The position numbers and the translations under genes were made by a program. 5,569 nucleotides of DNA from DATFYM01 sp035315065 (GTDB lineage Bacteria > Acidobacteriota > Terriglobia > UBA7540). This document shows, in pieces, positions 1-5,569 of the stretch. Below the pieces are notes generated by a model. That model was not told where the DNA came from, made no database searches, and saw only the letters and a program-made list of their open reading frames with translations. The number at the start of each line of letters is the position of its first letter. The stretch's first letter is position 1. The stretch spans positions 1-5,569 of the forward strand of contig DATFYM010000227.1 in NCBI GenBank assembly GCA_035315065.1, read 5' to 3'.

Positions 1-104
1 CTTAGGCTCAAGAGAAGGATGACACGCCCAAGTCGGTCTGTCAACTAAATAATGCAAGAACCGACCTATTTGTGAGCGCGGGAGCCCCGCCGGGGAGGAC
101 TAGC

Positions 105-134
105 TTGAGACATCTCCCTGTGAAAATGTAGAAA
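105..134 (+). promoter_or_regulatory. Possible sigma70-type promoter for hsdR
   Basis: TTGAGA at 105-110 matches five of six bases of the -35 consensus. TAGAAA at 129-134 matches four of six bases of the -10 consensus, with an 18-nt spacer. Transcription would start near 141, at the foot of the hairpin at 142-162, giving a leader of about 90 nt before the hsdR start. This is pattern matching only. hsdR could equally be transcribed from a promoter further left, together with hsdM and hsdS. Confidence 0.25.
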
Positions 135-141
135 CTCCAGA

Positions 142-162
142 GGCCAGCGGAAACCGCTGGCC
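142..162. repeat. Perfect 9-bp inverted repeat with 3-nt loop
   Basis: GGCCAGCGG (142-150), AAA (151-153) and CCGCTGGCC (154-162) form a perfect GC-rich stem-loop. No T-run follows, so it is not a classic intrinsic terminator. It lies about 70 nt before the hsdR start codon. It could be a transcript-stabilising 5' hairpin, an operator-like palindrome or the tail of a leader RNA. Confidence 0.7.
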
Positions 163-233
163 CAACTACTTCCACACATGGTGGACGAGCTGCCCGCATT
201 ATACCATCGGCAGAGCAAGAGTCGAGTTTAATC

Positions 234-3200
234 GTGCTCCGAGCGTTAACAGAATCCGTCGTTGAAGAAGCGGCGCTCGAATGGCTAGACGGGTTGCGCT
301 ATGAAGTCCTTGGCGGCCCGGAAATCGCAGCAGGTGAGCCTGGAGCCGAGCGCAGCGACCCGAACTATCGCGACGTGATTCTGGAGCGCCGACTGCGTGA
401 GGCACTCGTGCAACTCAATCCCGACTTGCCACCCGAGGCAATCGAAGATGCCTACCGAAAGCTAACGCGGATTGACGCTCCGCCTCTCATCACGCGCAAC
501 CGCAACCTGCACCGAATGCTCGTCGATGGCGTCAACGTGGAGTATGCCCGCCCGGACGGATCAATTGCAGGAGCGCAGGCGCAGGTACTGGATTTCGAGA
601 GGCCAGAGAACAATGACTGGGTCGCCGTGAACCAGTTCACCGTAGCGGAAGGGCAGCACACGCGCCGCCCCGATGTGGTGCTCTTCATCAACGGACTGCC
701 AATCGCCGTGTTAGAACTGAAGAACCCCGCTGACGAAAGCGCCACCATCTGGACCGCATTCAACCAGTTGCAGACCTACAAGCACGAAATTCCCAACCTG
801 TTTGTCTACAATGCGCTGCTCGTCGTTTCCGATGGCATGGAAGCACGGGTCGGGTCTTTATCTGCCGATACAGAACGCTTCATGCCCTGGCGGACCGTCG
901 AAGGCGAGGAACTCGCTCCGGCTTCGACGCCCCAGCTTCAGGTCGTAATTCAGGGATTGTTCGAGAAGCGCCGTCTGCTCGATTTCATTCGGTTCTTCAT
1001 TGTCTTCGAGGACGACGGGAGCGCCGCGCCGGTGAAGAAGATCGCGGGTTATCACCAGTTCCACGCCGTGAATAAGGCCTTGCAGACCACGATTGAGGCC
1101 ATCCATGAAACCGGCGACAGGCGCGCTGGCGTCGTTTGGCATACACAAGGCTCGGGAAAGAGCCTGACGATGGTCTTCTACGCCGGCCACCTGGTGCTCC
1201 AGCCAGAACTGGAAAACCCGACCATCGTCGTGATCACGGACCGGAACGACCTCGATGACCAGCTTTTCGGAACGTTTTCGCGATGCGACGAACTCCTGCG
1301 CCAGCCACCCGTGCAGGCGGCTGATCGCGAGCACCTGAAGATACTGCTGCAAGTTTCGTCGGCAGGAATTGTCTTCACCACCATCCAGAAGTTCATGCCC
1401 GCCGAGGGCGACCGCTACCCGGAACTCTCCAATCGGCGGAACATCATTGTGATTGCGGATGAGGCGCACCGGAGCCAGTACGACTTTATCGATGGCTTTG
1501 CGCGGCACATGAGGGATGCGCTGCCCAACGCAACCTTCATCGGCTTCACCGGCACTCCGATTGAGAAGGCCGACGCCAACACGCGCGCCGTCTTTGGCGA
1601 TTACATCAGCATCTACGACATCCAGCGCGCCGTCGAAGACAAGGCCACAGTCCCGATCTATTACGAGAGCCGCCTGGCGAAGCTGGACTTGAAGGACGAA
1701 GAAAAGCCCAAAGTTGACCGGGAGTTTGACGAAGCAACGGAAGGCGAAGAGGTCGAGCGCCGCGATCGGCTGAGAACCAAGTGGGCGGCTCTGGAAGCCG
1801 TCGTGGGCACCGAGAAGCGGCTGAAGCTGGTGGCAGAAGACTTGGTGAAACACTTCGAGCAACGCCTCGAGGTGATAGACGGAAAGGCCATGATCGTGTG
1901 CATGAGCCGTCGCATCTGTGTGGACCTCTACAACGAACTGATCAAGCTCCGGCCACACTGGCACGGCGACGACGACGATGCCGGGTCGCTGAAAGTGGTG
2001 ATGACCGGCTCGGCGGCCGATGGCCCGGAATGGCAGCAGCACATCCGCGAGAAACGCCGGCGTGAAGAGCTCGCCCAACGCTTCAAAGACCCCAAGGACC
2101 GCTTCAGGATCGTGATTGTGCGCGATATGTGGCTGACCGGCTTTGACGTGCCCTGCCTCCACACCATGTACCTCGACAAGTACATGCGAAGCCACGGACT
2201 GATGCAAGCCATCGCCCGCGTGAACCGCGTGTTCAAGGACAAGCCCGGCGGCTTGGTGGTGGATTACCTGGGGATCGCGCACGAGCTGAAGCTGGCCCTT
2301 GCCACTTACACTGAGAGTGGAGGAAAAGGCCGCACGGCGGTGCCGCAGGAGGAAGCCGTCGCGGCCATGCTAGGGAAATATGAGGTGTGTTGCGGTCTGT
2401 TCCACGGCTTCGACTGGTCGAAATGGGTGTCAGGAACACCGGCTGAAAGGCTTGCTTTGCTTCCCAACGCGCAGGAGCACATCCTGAAACAAGAAGACGG
2501 CAAGGAACGGTTGATGAAGGCGGTCACGGACCTTTCCAGAGCATTTGCTCTTGCCGTACCCCACGAAGAAGCGATGCGCATTCGGGATGACGTGGGGTTC
2601 TTTCAGGCGGTGCGCGCCGTGCTGGCGAAGTCAACTACTCAACAACAGCGGCCAGAGCCGGACCTAGACCACGCGATTCGACAGATCGTTTCTAGAGCCG
2701 TGGTGTCGGAGGGGGTTGTAGACATCTTCGCCGCTGCCGGCTTGAAGAAGCCGGACATTTCGATCTTGTCAGAGGAGTTCCTGGCGGAGATTAGCCATCT
2801 GCCTCAGAGGAATCTGGCGGTGGAGCTTCTGCGCAAACTGCTGAGTGACGAGATCAAAACCCGCTCGCGGCGGAACGTCGTGCAATCGCGGTTGTTCTCC
2901 GAGCTGCTGTTGGCTTCGATCCGCAAGTACCAGAACCGGGCCATCGAGGCGGCGCAAGTGATCGAGGAGCTGATCGCTATCGCGAGGCAGATGCGCGAAG
3001 CCGCCGGGCGCGGCGAGCACCTTCATCTTACCGAAGACGAGGTTGCTCTCTACGATGCTCTGGAAGTGAATGACAGCGCCGTGCGCGTGCTCGGCGACGA
3101 AACGTTGCGAACCATTGCCCGCGAGTTGGTCGCGACCGTCCGGCAGAACACGACCATTGATTGGACCGTGCGGGAGAACGTCCGCGCCCACCTGCGGGTT

Positions 3201-3314
3201 CTGGTGAAACGCATCCTGCGCAAGTACGGCTACCCGCCCGACAAACAGGAAAAGGCCACACTTACAGTGTTGGAGCAGGCTGAGGTGTTATCGGAGAATT
3301 GGGCCGCAGCATGA
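234..3314 (+). CDS. hsdR: Type I restriction endonuclease subunit R (HsdR), full length
   Basis: This is the motor and nuclease subunit of a type I restriction-modification complex. With HsdM and HsdS it binds DNA unmethylated at its target, translocates it using ATP and cuts far from the site. The 1026 residues match the usual family size. The N-terminal nuclease domain (about 10-230) shows the PD-(D/E)xK core: D147 in RRPDVV, then E161 and K163 in LELKN. The SF2 helicase motor has Walker A GSGKS (306-310), DEAH box 409-412, motif III FTGTP (438-442), motif V around TGFD (635-638) and motif VI QAIARVNR (658-665). The C-terminal third (about 720-1015) resembles the DUF3387-type HsdR tail. GTG at 234 is the first usable start in a frame open from 132, and ESVVEEAALEWL is a typical family N-terminus. 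The Shine-Dalgarno is weak. No frameshift or lost catalytic residue is seen, so the protein looks functional, but hsdM and hsdS are not in this window. Confidence 0.97.
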   Translation: MLRALTESVVEEAALEWLDGLRYEVLGGPEIAAGEPGAERSDPNYRDVILERRLREALVQLNPDLPPEAIEDAYRKLTRIDAPPLITRNRNLHRMLVDGVNVEYARPDGSIAGAQAQVLDFERPENNDWVAVNQFTVAEGQHTRRPDVVLFINGLPIAVLELKNPADESATIWTAFNQLQTYKHEIPNLFVYNALLVVSDGMEARVGSLSADTERFMPWRTVEGEELAPASTPQLQVVIQGLFEKRRLLDFIRFFIVFEDDGSAAPVKKIAGYHQFHAVNKALQTTIEAIHETGDRRAGVVWHTQGSGKSLTMVFYAGHLVLQPELENPTIVVITDRNDLDDQLFGTFSRCDELLRQPPVQAADREHLKILLQVSSAGIVFTTIQKFMPAEGDRYPELSNRRNIIVIADEAHRSQYDFIDGFARHMRDALPNATFIGFTGTPIEKADANTRAVFGDYISIYDIQRAVEDKATVPIYYESRLAKLDLKDEEKPKVDREFDEATEGEEVERRDRLRTKWAALEAVVGTEKRLKLVAEDLVKHFEQRLEVIDGKAMIVCMSRRICVDLYNELIKLRPHWHGDDDDAGSLKVVMTGSAADGPEWQQHIREKRRREELAQRFKDPKDRFRIVIVRDMWLTGFDVPCLHTMYLDKYMRSHGLMQAIARVNRVFKDKPGGLVVDYLGIAHELKLALATYTESGGKGRTAVPQEEAVAAMLGKYEVCCGLFHGFDWSKWVSGTPAERLALLPNAQEHILKQEDGKERLMKAVTDLSRAFALAVPHEEAMRIRDDVGFFQAVRAVLAKSTTQQQRPEPDLDHAIRQIVSRAVVSEGVVDIFAAAGLKKPDISILSEEFLAEISHLPQRNLAVELLRKLLSDEIKTRSRRNVVQSRLFSELLLASIRKYQNRAIEAAQVIEELIAIARQMREAAGRGEHLHLTEDEVALYDALEVNDSAVRVLGDETLRTIARELVATVRQNTTIDWTVRENVRAHLRVLVKRILRKYGYPPDKQEKATLTVLEQAEVLSENWAAA

Positions 3315-3451
3315 GCAGGAGAGTTTGCCGAACACAAGCGTACCTGAACCCCGAGTTCCAAGACCCAAGCGAAAAGGTTATCACTTTCTCCGAAAGCCTC
3401 GCACGGATCGGAGTTTTCGGCACGGGCAGGGGTATCGGCCCGCAACCCTAA
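3311..3451 (+). CDS. Possible small ORF (46 aa) translationally coupled to hsdR
   Basis: ATG at 3311-3313 overlaps the hsdR stop TGA (3312-3314) as ATGA, a classic arrangement for coupled translation. The frame runs to TAA at 3449-3451. The product begins MSRRVCRTQAYLNPEF and ends GTGRGIGPQP. A GGAG at 3293-3296 lies 14 nt before the ATG, a little far for a good ribosome site, but termination-reinitiation would not need it. The amino-acid mix is plausible for protein (YLNPEFQDPSEKVITFSESL), but no family, signal peptide or membrane segment is recognised. It may be the 5' remnant of a longer gene once coupled to hsdR, or a chance frame. A competing open frame from TTG at 3325 to 3510 has a less protein-like, Arg/Pro-rich composition. 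Confidence 0.3.
   Translation: MSRRVCRTQAYLNPEFQDPSEKVITFSESLARIGVFGTGRGIGPQP
3388..3420. repeat. Overlapping inverted repeats downstream of hsdR
   Basis: CTCCGA (3388-3393) can pair with TCGGAG (3408-3413), and CCGAAA (3390-3395) can pair with TTTCGG (3415-3420). The two stems exclude each other. They lie about 75-105 nt after the hsdR stop and inside the possible small ORF. No clean T-tract follows, so terminator function is doubtful; the T-run near 3485-3491 is too distant. Apart from these and the small ORF, 3315-3496 holds nothing recognisable. Confidence 0.3.
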
Positions 3452-3496
3452 AACCGAAGTTGCGCTGCGCGCCCGGCCCGTGGTATTTTTTCGACG

Positions 3497-3728
3497 ATGA
3501 GCGCGAATGAAGTATTGGAGCACGTGAAGGCCTTGCCGCCTCGGGAGCGGCGGAAATTCTTTGAGAGCGTCCACGAACTGGAGACAGCGCTGGAAGTGGA
3601 GCCGGCGGCTCGGCGCAAACGTCCGATTCGCTGGCCTGACGCTGCTGCGCGGCGGCGCCGAATTTCTGGCGACAGGGTATTGCCCAATTAATTTAGTGAT
3701 GCTGGCGCGGGAACAGGAGCGCTACTAA
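3497..3728 (+). pseudogene. VapB-like antitoxin, frameshifted near the C-terminus
   Basis: The surviving frame (3497-3691) gives 64 residues starting MSANEVLEHVKALPPRERRK and ending with a basic stretch, then GDRVLPN. I recognise this as a small antitoxin of the type found directly before PIN-domain toxins. They commonly end in a W-P-D...R...I-(F/S)-G-D-(K/R)-VLPN-(L/M)V segment followed by about ten residues. Here the frame hits TAA at 3689-3691. An AATT tandem duplication (3686-3689 and 3690-3693) explains this. Removing one copy restores PN-LVMLAREQERY and a TAA at 3726-3728, just 6 nt before the toxin ATG, the expected operon spacing. The gene therefore looks recently broken, losing about 11 residues of the toxin-facing end. 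No clear Shine-Dalgarno precedes the ATG. The intact length would be 75 residues. Family identity is from remembered pattern, not a search. Confidence 0.7.
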
Positions 3729-3734
3729 CGCCGC

Positions 3735-4208
3735 ATGAGCCTTTACGCGGACACCAGCCTGCTCATCTCCTATTACATCAATGATTCCCACAGCGTGAGT
3801 GCCCAAGCCGCGCTCCCAGGCCAAACTAGGACGGTACCAAATAAGGAACGCCCTTGCTCTGGGGGTCTTTCGGCGCATCCTCACCTCCGCTCAAGTCAGG
3901 ACGGCTTGGTCGGACATAGAGCGCGATTTGCGAACCGAGTACACCAGCGTCGAGAATACCGTTGTCGAAGCCGTTCAAGCGGGACGCCACCGGGCCAGGA
4001 AGGAGGACAACCTGTATGCGAATCAAGTGGGACTGTCGCGTTGAAGAAGTCGCTGGCCATAGGCGCTACCTGCTTCATCCTGGCAGGGCAGCATGGATTA
4101 ACACAGAACCTCGGGCCAGCGCCGCAAAGCAACGCGGCGGTTCAGGGCGAAACGGGCGCCCAGCCAGAAGGGGCGTTCTTGAATTTCATCAACTGGGCGG
4201 GCGAATGA
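3735..4208 (+). pseudogene. VapC-like PIN-domain toxin, degenerate remnant
   Basis: PIN toxins are Mg-dependent ribonucleases that use a cluster of acidic residues. Three pieces are visible. The N-terminus MSLYADTSLLISYYINDSHS carries the first Asp (D6). A middle piece in the +1 frame (about 3826-3945) reads LGRYQIRNALALGVFRR, then AWSDIERDLRTE. A C-terminal piece back in the first frame (about 4035-4115) reads VALKKSLAIGATCF, then GQHGLTQNLG. Compared with family memory, the middle motif should be L-H-R-(Y/L)-E-x-RN, so the second acidic residue has become Q. About ten codons are missing before it. The third acidic segment (LDxLHVA) is absent, and the TFDxRQ motif has lost its F-D. The frame used at both ends stays open to TGA 4206-4208, but recognisable similarity ends near 4115. 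The gene cannot make an active toxin. It sits 6 nt after the ancestral antitoxin stop, which supports a vapBC-type operon. Confidence 0.65.
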
Positions 4209-4277
4209 ACCTACCCTGATGACCAATCGGAGTGGCCGGTCACGTACGTTTCCTTGGACGACGCGAACGGTGGCCCT

Positions 4278-4306
4278 TTTAGTCGAGGCCCGCTCATGCG
4301 TATAAT
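4278..4306 (+). promoter_or_regulatory. Promoter with consensus -10 for the Phd-like antitoxin
   Basis: TATAAT at 4301-4306 is a perfect -10 box. The -35 region is poor (TTTAGT at 4278-4283 with 17-nt spacing). Transcription would begin near 4313, giving a leader of roughly 17 nt before the ATG at 4330. Phd-type antitoxins usually repress their own promoter, so an operator would be expected here, but no clear palindrome over the -10 is seen. The stretch 4209-4277 shows nothing else recognisable. Confidence 0.55.
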
Positions 4307-4315
4307 ACTCATGAT

Positions 4316-4320
4316 GGAGG
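4316..4320 (+). promoter_or_regulatory. Shine-Dalgarno deciding the antitoxin start at 4330
   Basis: GGAGG ends 9 nt before the ATG at 4330. Tandem ATGs at 4311 and 4314 lie in another frame, which closes at a TAG (4335-4337) after eight codons, and they overlap or precede this site. The 4330 frame is closed upstream by TGA at 4312-4314, so 4330 is the clear start. Confidence 0.65.
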
Positions 4321-4329
4321 TGGGCGCGG

Positions 4330-4671
4330 ATGCGTAGTGTGAATGTGGCGGAACTAAGAAACCGGCTGAGCAAATACCTTACATTCGCCAAGGGTGGTGA
4401 GGAGGTAGTGGTCCGAGACCGTAACTTCCCGGTGGCGAAGCTGGTTCCGTTCCCGGCAGGGGGCGCCGACGATCGAGAACTCATGCTGGTCGCAGCCGGG
4501 AAAATGCGCCTCCCCAAGGATCGGCTCGATATAAAGAAACTCTTGAAGATCCCAACCGGAAAGGTTGCGGGAAACAAGGCGATCCAAGCGGTCTCAGGCA
4601 CCCCGCTCCTCCAAACGGGTTCGCCCAGCGTCATTGAGGGGGCTGCACCACCGGAAACCGATAGACGTTAA
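4330..4671 (+). CDS. Phd/YefM-type antitoxin, orphan, with altered C-terminus
   Basis: This looks like the antitoxin of a type II toxin-antitoxin pair, a DNA-binding autorepressor that neutralises a partner toxin through its C-terminal tail. The N-terminal Phd fold is clear: MRSVNVAELRNRLSKYL (1-17), then EEVVVRDRNFPVAKLVP (24-40). Next comes a family-typical linker, AGKMRLPKDRLDIKKLLKIP (56-75) and GNKAIQAV (81-88). In relatives I remember, a short acidic D-R-E-E-G-L-type ending and stop follow soon after this point, then a PIN toxin. Here, from residue 89 (about 4594), the protein instead runs through 25 unrelated residues (SGTPLLQTGSPS...ETDRR). No toxin follows, because the opposite-strand glycosidase gene ends at 4631, inside the frame. 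I infer a deletion or recombination that removed the antitoxin end and its toxin. Promoter and ribosome site look good, so it may still be expressed. Confidence 0.8.
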   Translation: MRSVNVAELRNRLSKYLTFAKGGEEVVVRDRNFPVAKLVPFPAGGADDRELMLVAAGKMRLPKDRLDIKKLLKIPTGKVAGNKAIQAVSGTPLLQTGSPSVIEGAAPPETDRR

Positions 4672-5569
4672 CGCTGATCGGCGCGACCGAGATCGTCCCC
4701 GGAGCGTCGGCGATCGCAATCTCCTTCACCATGACCTGCGGCTCCTCCCCGACGTGATTGGCGGCCTCTAGATCTTTCCCGGTCATCCGCCAAAGCGTCG
4801 ATAGTCCCTCCAGCCGCGCGCCCGTTATGTTCAGATCGAACTTCTCTTCCGATTCCGTCGCATTCACGACCGCTATGGTTAGATACTTGCGGTCCGGCGT
4901 CAGCGCAGCGAACATGTCGAGCGGATAGGTCGGGCTGCCGGAGTTTGTCTTAGGCTGATCACCGCCGATGGGATGCTTGGGCGCCGGTTGAGGCGAGTTC
5001 CCTGCAAGGGCCGCCGGGATAGAACCCACAAAGTGCTCGCCGTACAGCTTAAACAGGAGTCCGGTCGTGTTAAAGGCCGCAGTGGTGCTGTTATAGTCGA
5101 GCGTCGAGACACCCATGGTGTGCGCCGACATCGTGAGGAAATCGGTGTGCCGGAGCATCTCGTTAAACACCATCCCGTAGGCGAGGGCCAGTTTAAGATT
5201 CACGCCTTGACCAAAGCCTCCGCCGAAGTAGGCGTACTCGTCGATGGACAGGAAGATCTTCTTGTCGAGCATCGCCGGGAATCGCTGCTGGTATCCCTGC
5301 CATTCTTCGGCCTTCCGGTGCACCACATTGGCTGCATAACGCGCCCACTCCAGCGGTGTCTGGTCAACCTTCACATACGCATTGTCTGTGGGCGCATCCG
5401 GCGGCAGACTCTTGGCACCCTCAAGATCGAAGTGCCTGCCTCCCTGCGCGTACCAGTGCTCGGCGATGCCGTCGAAGTTCCCCCAGCAGTGCGCAAGAAG
5501 GCCGCCGGTCCAGTCGACATCTGTTCCGAACAGGGGCTGGAGGTTCCCCACGGACTTGGCGCGCATCTC
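4631..5569 (-). CDS. Alpha-L-arabinofuranosidase-like (GH51) enzyme, C-terminal part, runs off the window
   Basis: About 312 residues of the C-terminal side of a glycoside hydrolase are visible; the 5' end lies beyond 5569 (the codon before the first visible Met is GAG, still in frame). GH51 enzymes release L-arabinofuranosyl groups from arabinan or arabinoxylan by a retaining mechanism. KIFLSIDEYAYFGGG at about 5252-5208 fits the segment around the catalytic nucleophile, whose Glu would be encoded at 5237-5239. The acid/base Glu (in an N-E motif) should lie upstream, outside the window. The AEHWYAQGGRHFD stretch resembles the active-site strand before it. The last 120 or so residues, with MFAALTPDRKYLTIAVVNA and ending SVNVYRFPVVQPPQ, fit the beta-sandwich C-terminal domain. 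Usual family length is about 500 residues, so roughly 60% is present. The stop is TGA (complement of 4631-4633). The gene is convergent with the antitoxin and overlaps its frame by 41 bp. No terminator hairpin is seen past its end. The exact GH family is inferred from pattern only. Confidence 0.75.
   Translation of the reverse strand, partial: EMRAKSVGNLQPLFGTDVDWTGGLLAHCWGNFDGIAEHWYAQGGRHFDLEGAKSLPPDAPTDNAYVKVDQTPLEWARYAANVVHRKAEEWQGYQQRFPAMLDKKIFLSIDEYAYFGGGFGQGVNLKLALAYGMVFNEMLRHTDFLTMSAHTMGVSTLDYNSTTAAFNTTGLLFKLYGEHFVGSIPAALAGNSPQPAPKHPIGGDQPKTNSGSPTYPLDMFAALTPDRKYLTIAVVNATESEEKFDLNITGARLEGLSTLWRMTGKDLEAANHVGEEPQVMVKEIAIADAPGTISVAPISVNVYRFPVVQPPQ

Larger units (their letters stand above)
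1..233. other. Non-coding leader upstream of hsdR, no recognisable gene
   Basis: No convincing coding sequence is seen. Forward frames are closed by TAG at 3-5, TGA at 19-21 (GGA-TGA), TAA at 46-48 and TAG at 129-131. Any of the early stops could end a gene lying to the left, but too few codons remain to identify one. The stretch has several inverted repeats: GTCGGT at 32-37 with ACCGAC at 60-65; CCCC at 85-88 with GGGG at 92-95; GGGAG at 93-97 with CTCCC at 114-118, which competes with the previous one; and the perfect hairpin at 142-162. This is what one would expect of a leader or intergenic region with RNA structure, but no named RNA family is recognised. Confidence 0.5.

Noticed and set aside
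142..162. Intrinsic terminator for a gene to the left
   Set aside because: The stem is strong, but the bases after it (CAACTACTTCC) have no T-run, so only the inverted repeat is reported.
858..2282. Long minus-strand open frame (474 codons) opposite hsdR
   Set aside because: It is antisense to a clearly conserved HsdR helicase region. Its translation has no recognisable domain and is His/Val-rich, as expected from a GC-rich shadow frame.
3230..3574. 114-codon minus-strand frame over the hsdR end and the antitoxin start
   Set aside because: It is antisense to both the HsdR C-terminus and the antitoxin N-terminus, with no family features.
4041..4208. Possible small secreted protein from TTG at 4041, reading LKKSLAIGATCFILAG like a signal peptide
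   Set aside because: The same residues fit the C-terminal A-x-x-LGA-x-x-F segment of PIN toxins, followed by a decayed RQ motif, and they lie at the expected place after the toxin middle. No ribosome site fits the TTG.
4016..4219. Frame with a strong AGGAGG (4001-4006) 9 nt before ATG, giving a 67-residue Arg/Gly-rich product
   Set aside because: The ribosome-site match is striking, but the frame lies across the degenerate PIN toxin, whose other frame carries family-like sequence here. The product looks like frameshifted noise with no domain.
4098..4634. 178-codon minus-strand frame
   Set aside because: It is antisense to the Phd-like antitoxin and its promoter, with a Ser/Arg-rich composition and no domain; treated as a shadow.
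1..5569. CRISPR array, tRNA or insertion-sequence ends
   Set aside because: No regularly spaced direct repeats, cloverleaf sequence, transposase or paired terminal repeats were seen on reading both strands.

Overview
The window is GC-rich bacterial DNA with the look of an accessory or defence region next to a metabolic gene. Protein style (a HsdR of the EcoR124/type IC-like class, VapB/VapC-like and Phd-like toxin-antitoxin genes, a GH51-type glycosidase) would suit a soil or sediment bacterium such as an Acidobacteriota or proteobacterial relative. The taxon is only a guess; nothing here fixes it.

Layout. Positions 1-233 hold no recognisable gene. They contain several inverted repeats, including a perfect 9-bp hairpin, and a possible promoter. 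Positions 234-3314 (+) encode a full-length type I restriction endonuclease subunit R (HsdR) with all nuclease and helicase motifs intact; hsdM and hsdS are not in the window. A short reading frame (3311-3451, +) starts on an ATGA overlap with the hsdR stop. Positions 3497 to about 4115 (+) hold a decayed VapBC-like toxin-antitoxin pair. The antitoxin is frameshifted by a 4-bp AATT tandem duplication, and the PIN toxin is broken by frameshifts and deletions that remove catalytic acidic residues. Positions 4220-4329 carry a perfect TATAAT box and a good Shine-Dalgarno for a Phd/YefM-type antitoxin (4330-4671, +). That antitoxin has no toxin partner and seems to lose its normal C-terminus around 4594. 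The right end (4631-5569, -) is the C-terminal part of an alpha-L-arabinofuranosidase-like (GH51) enzyme that runs off the window and overlaps the antitoxin frame tail to tail by 41 bp.

Reading. HsdR is the one clearly functional defence component and needs HsdM/HsdS from outside the window. The strip between it and the glycosidase is a toxin-antitoxin graveyard: one dead VapBC module and one antitoxin cut off from its toxin, with a probable recombination scar abutting the 3' end of the glycosidase gene. I did not find a convincing new multi-gene system. The most interesting signals are the decay events, the coupled small ORF and the structured hsdR leader.
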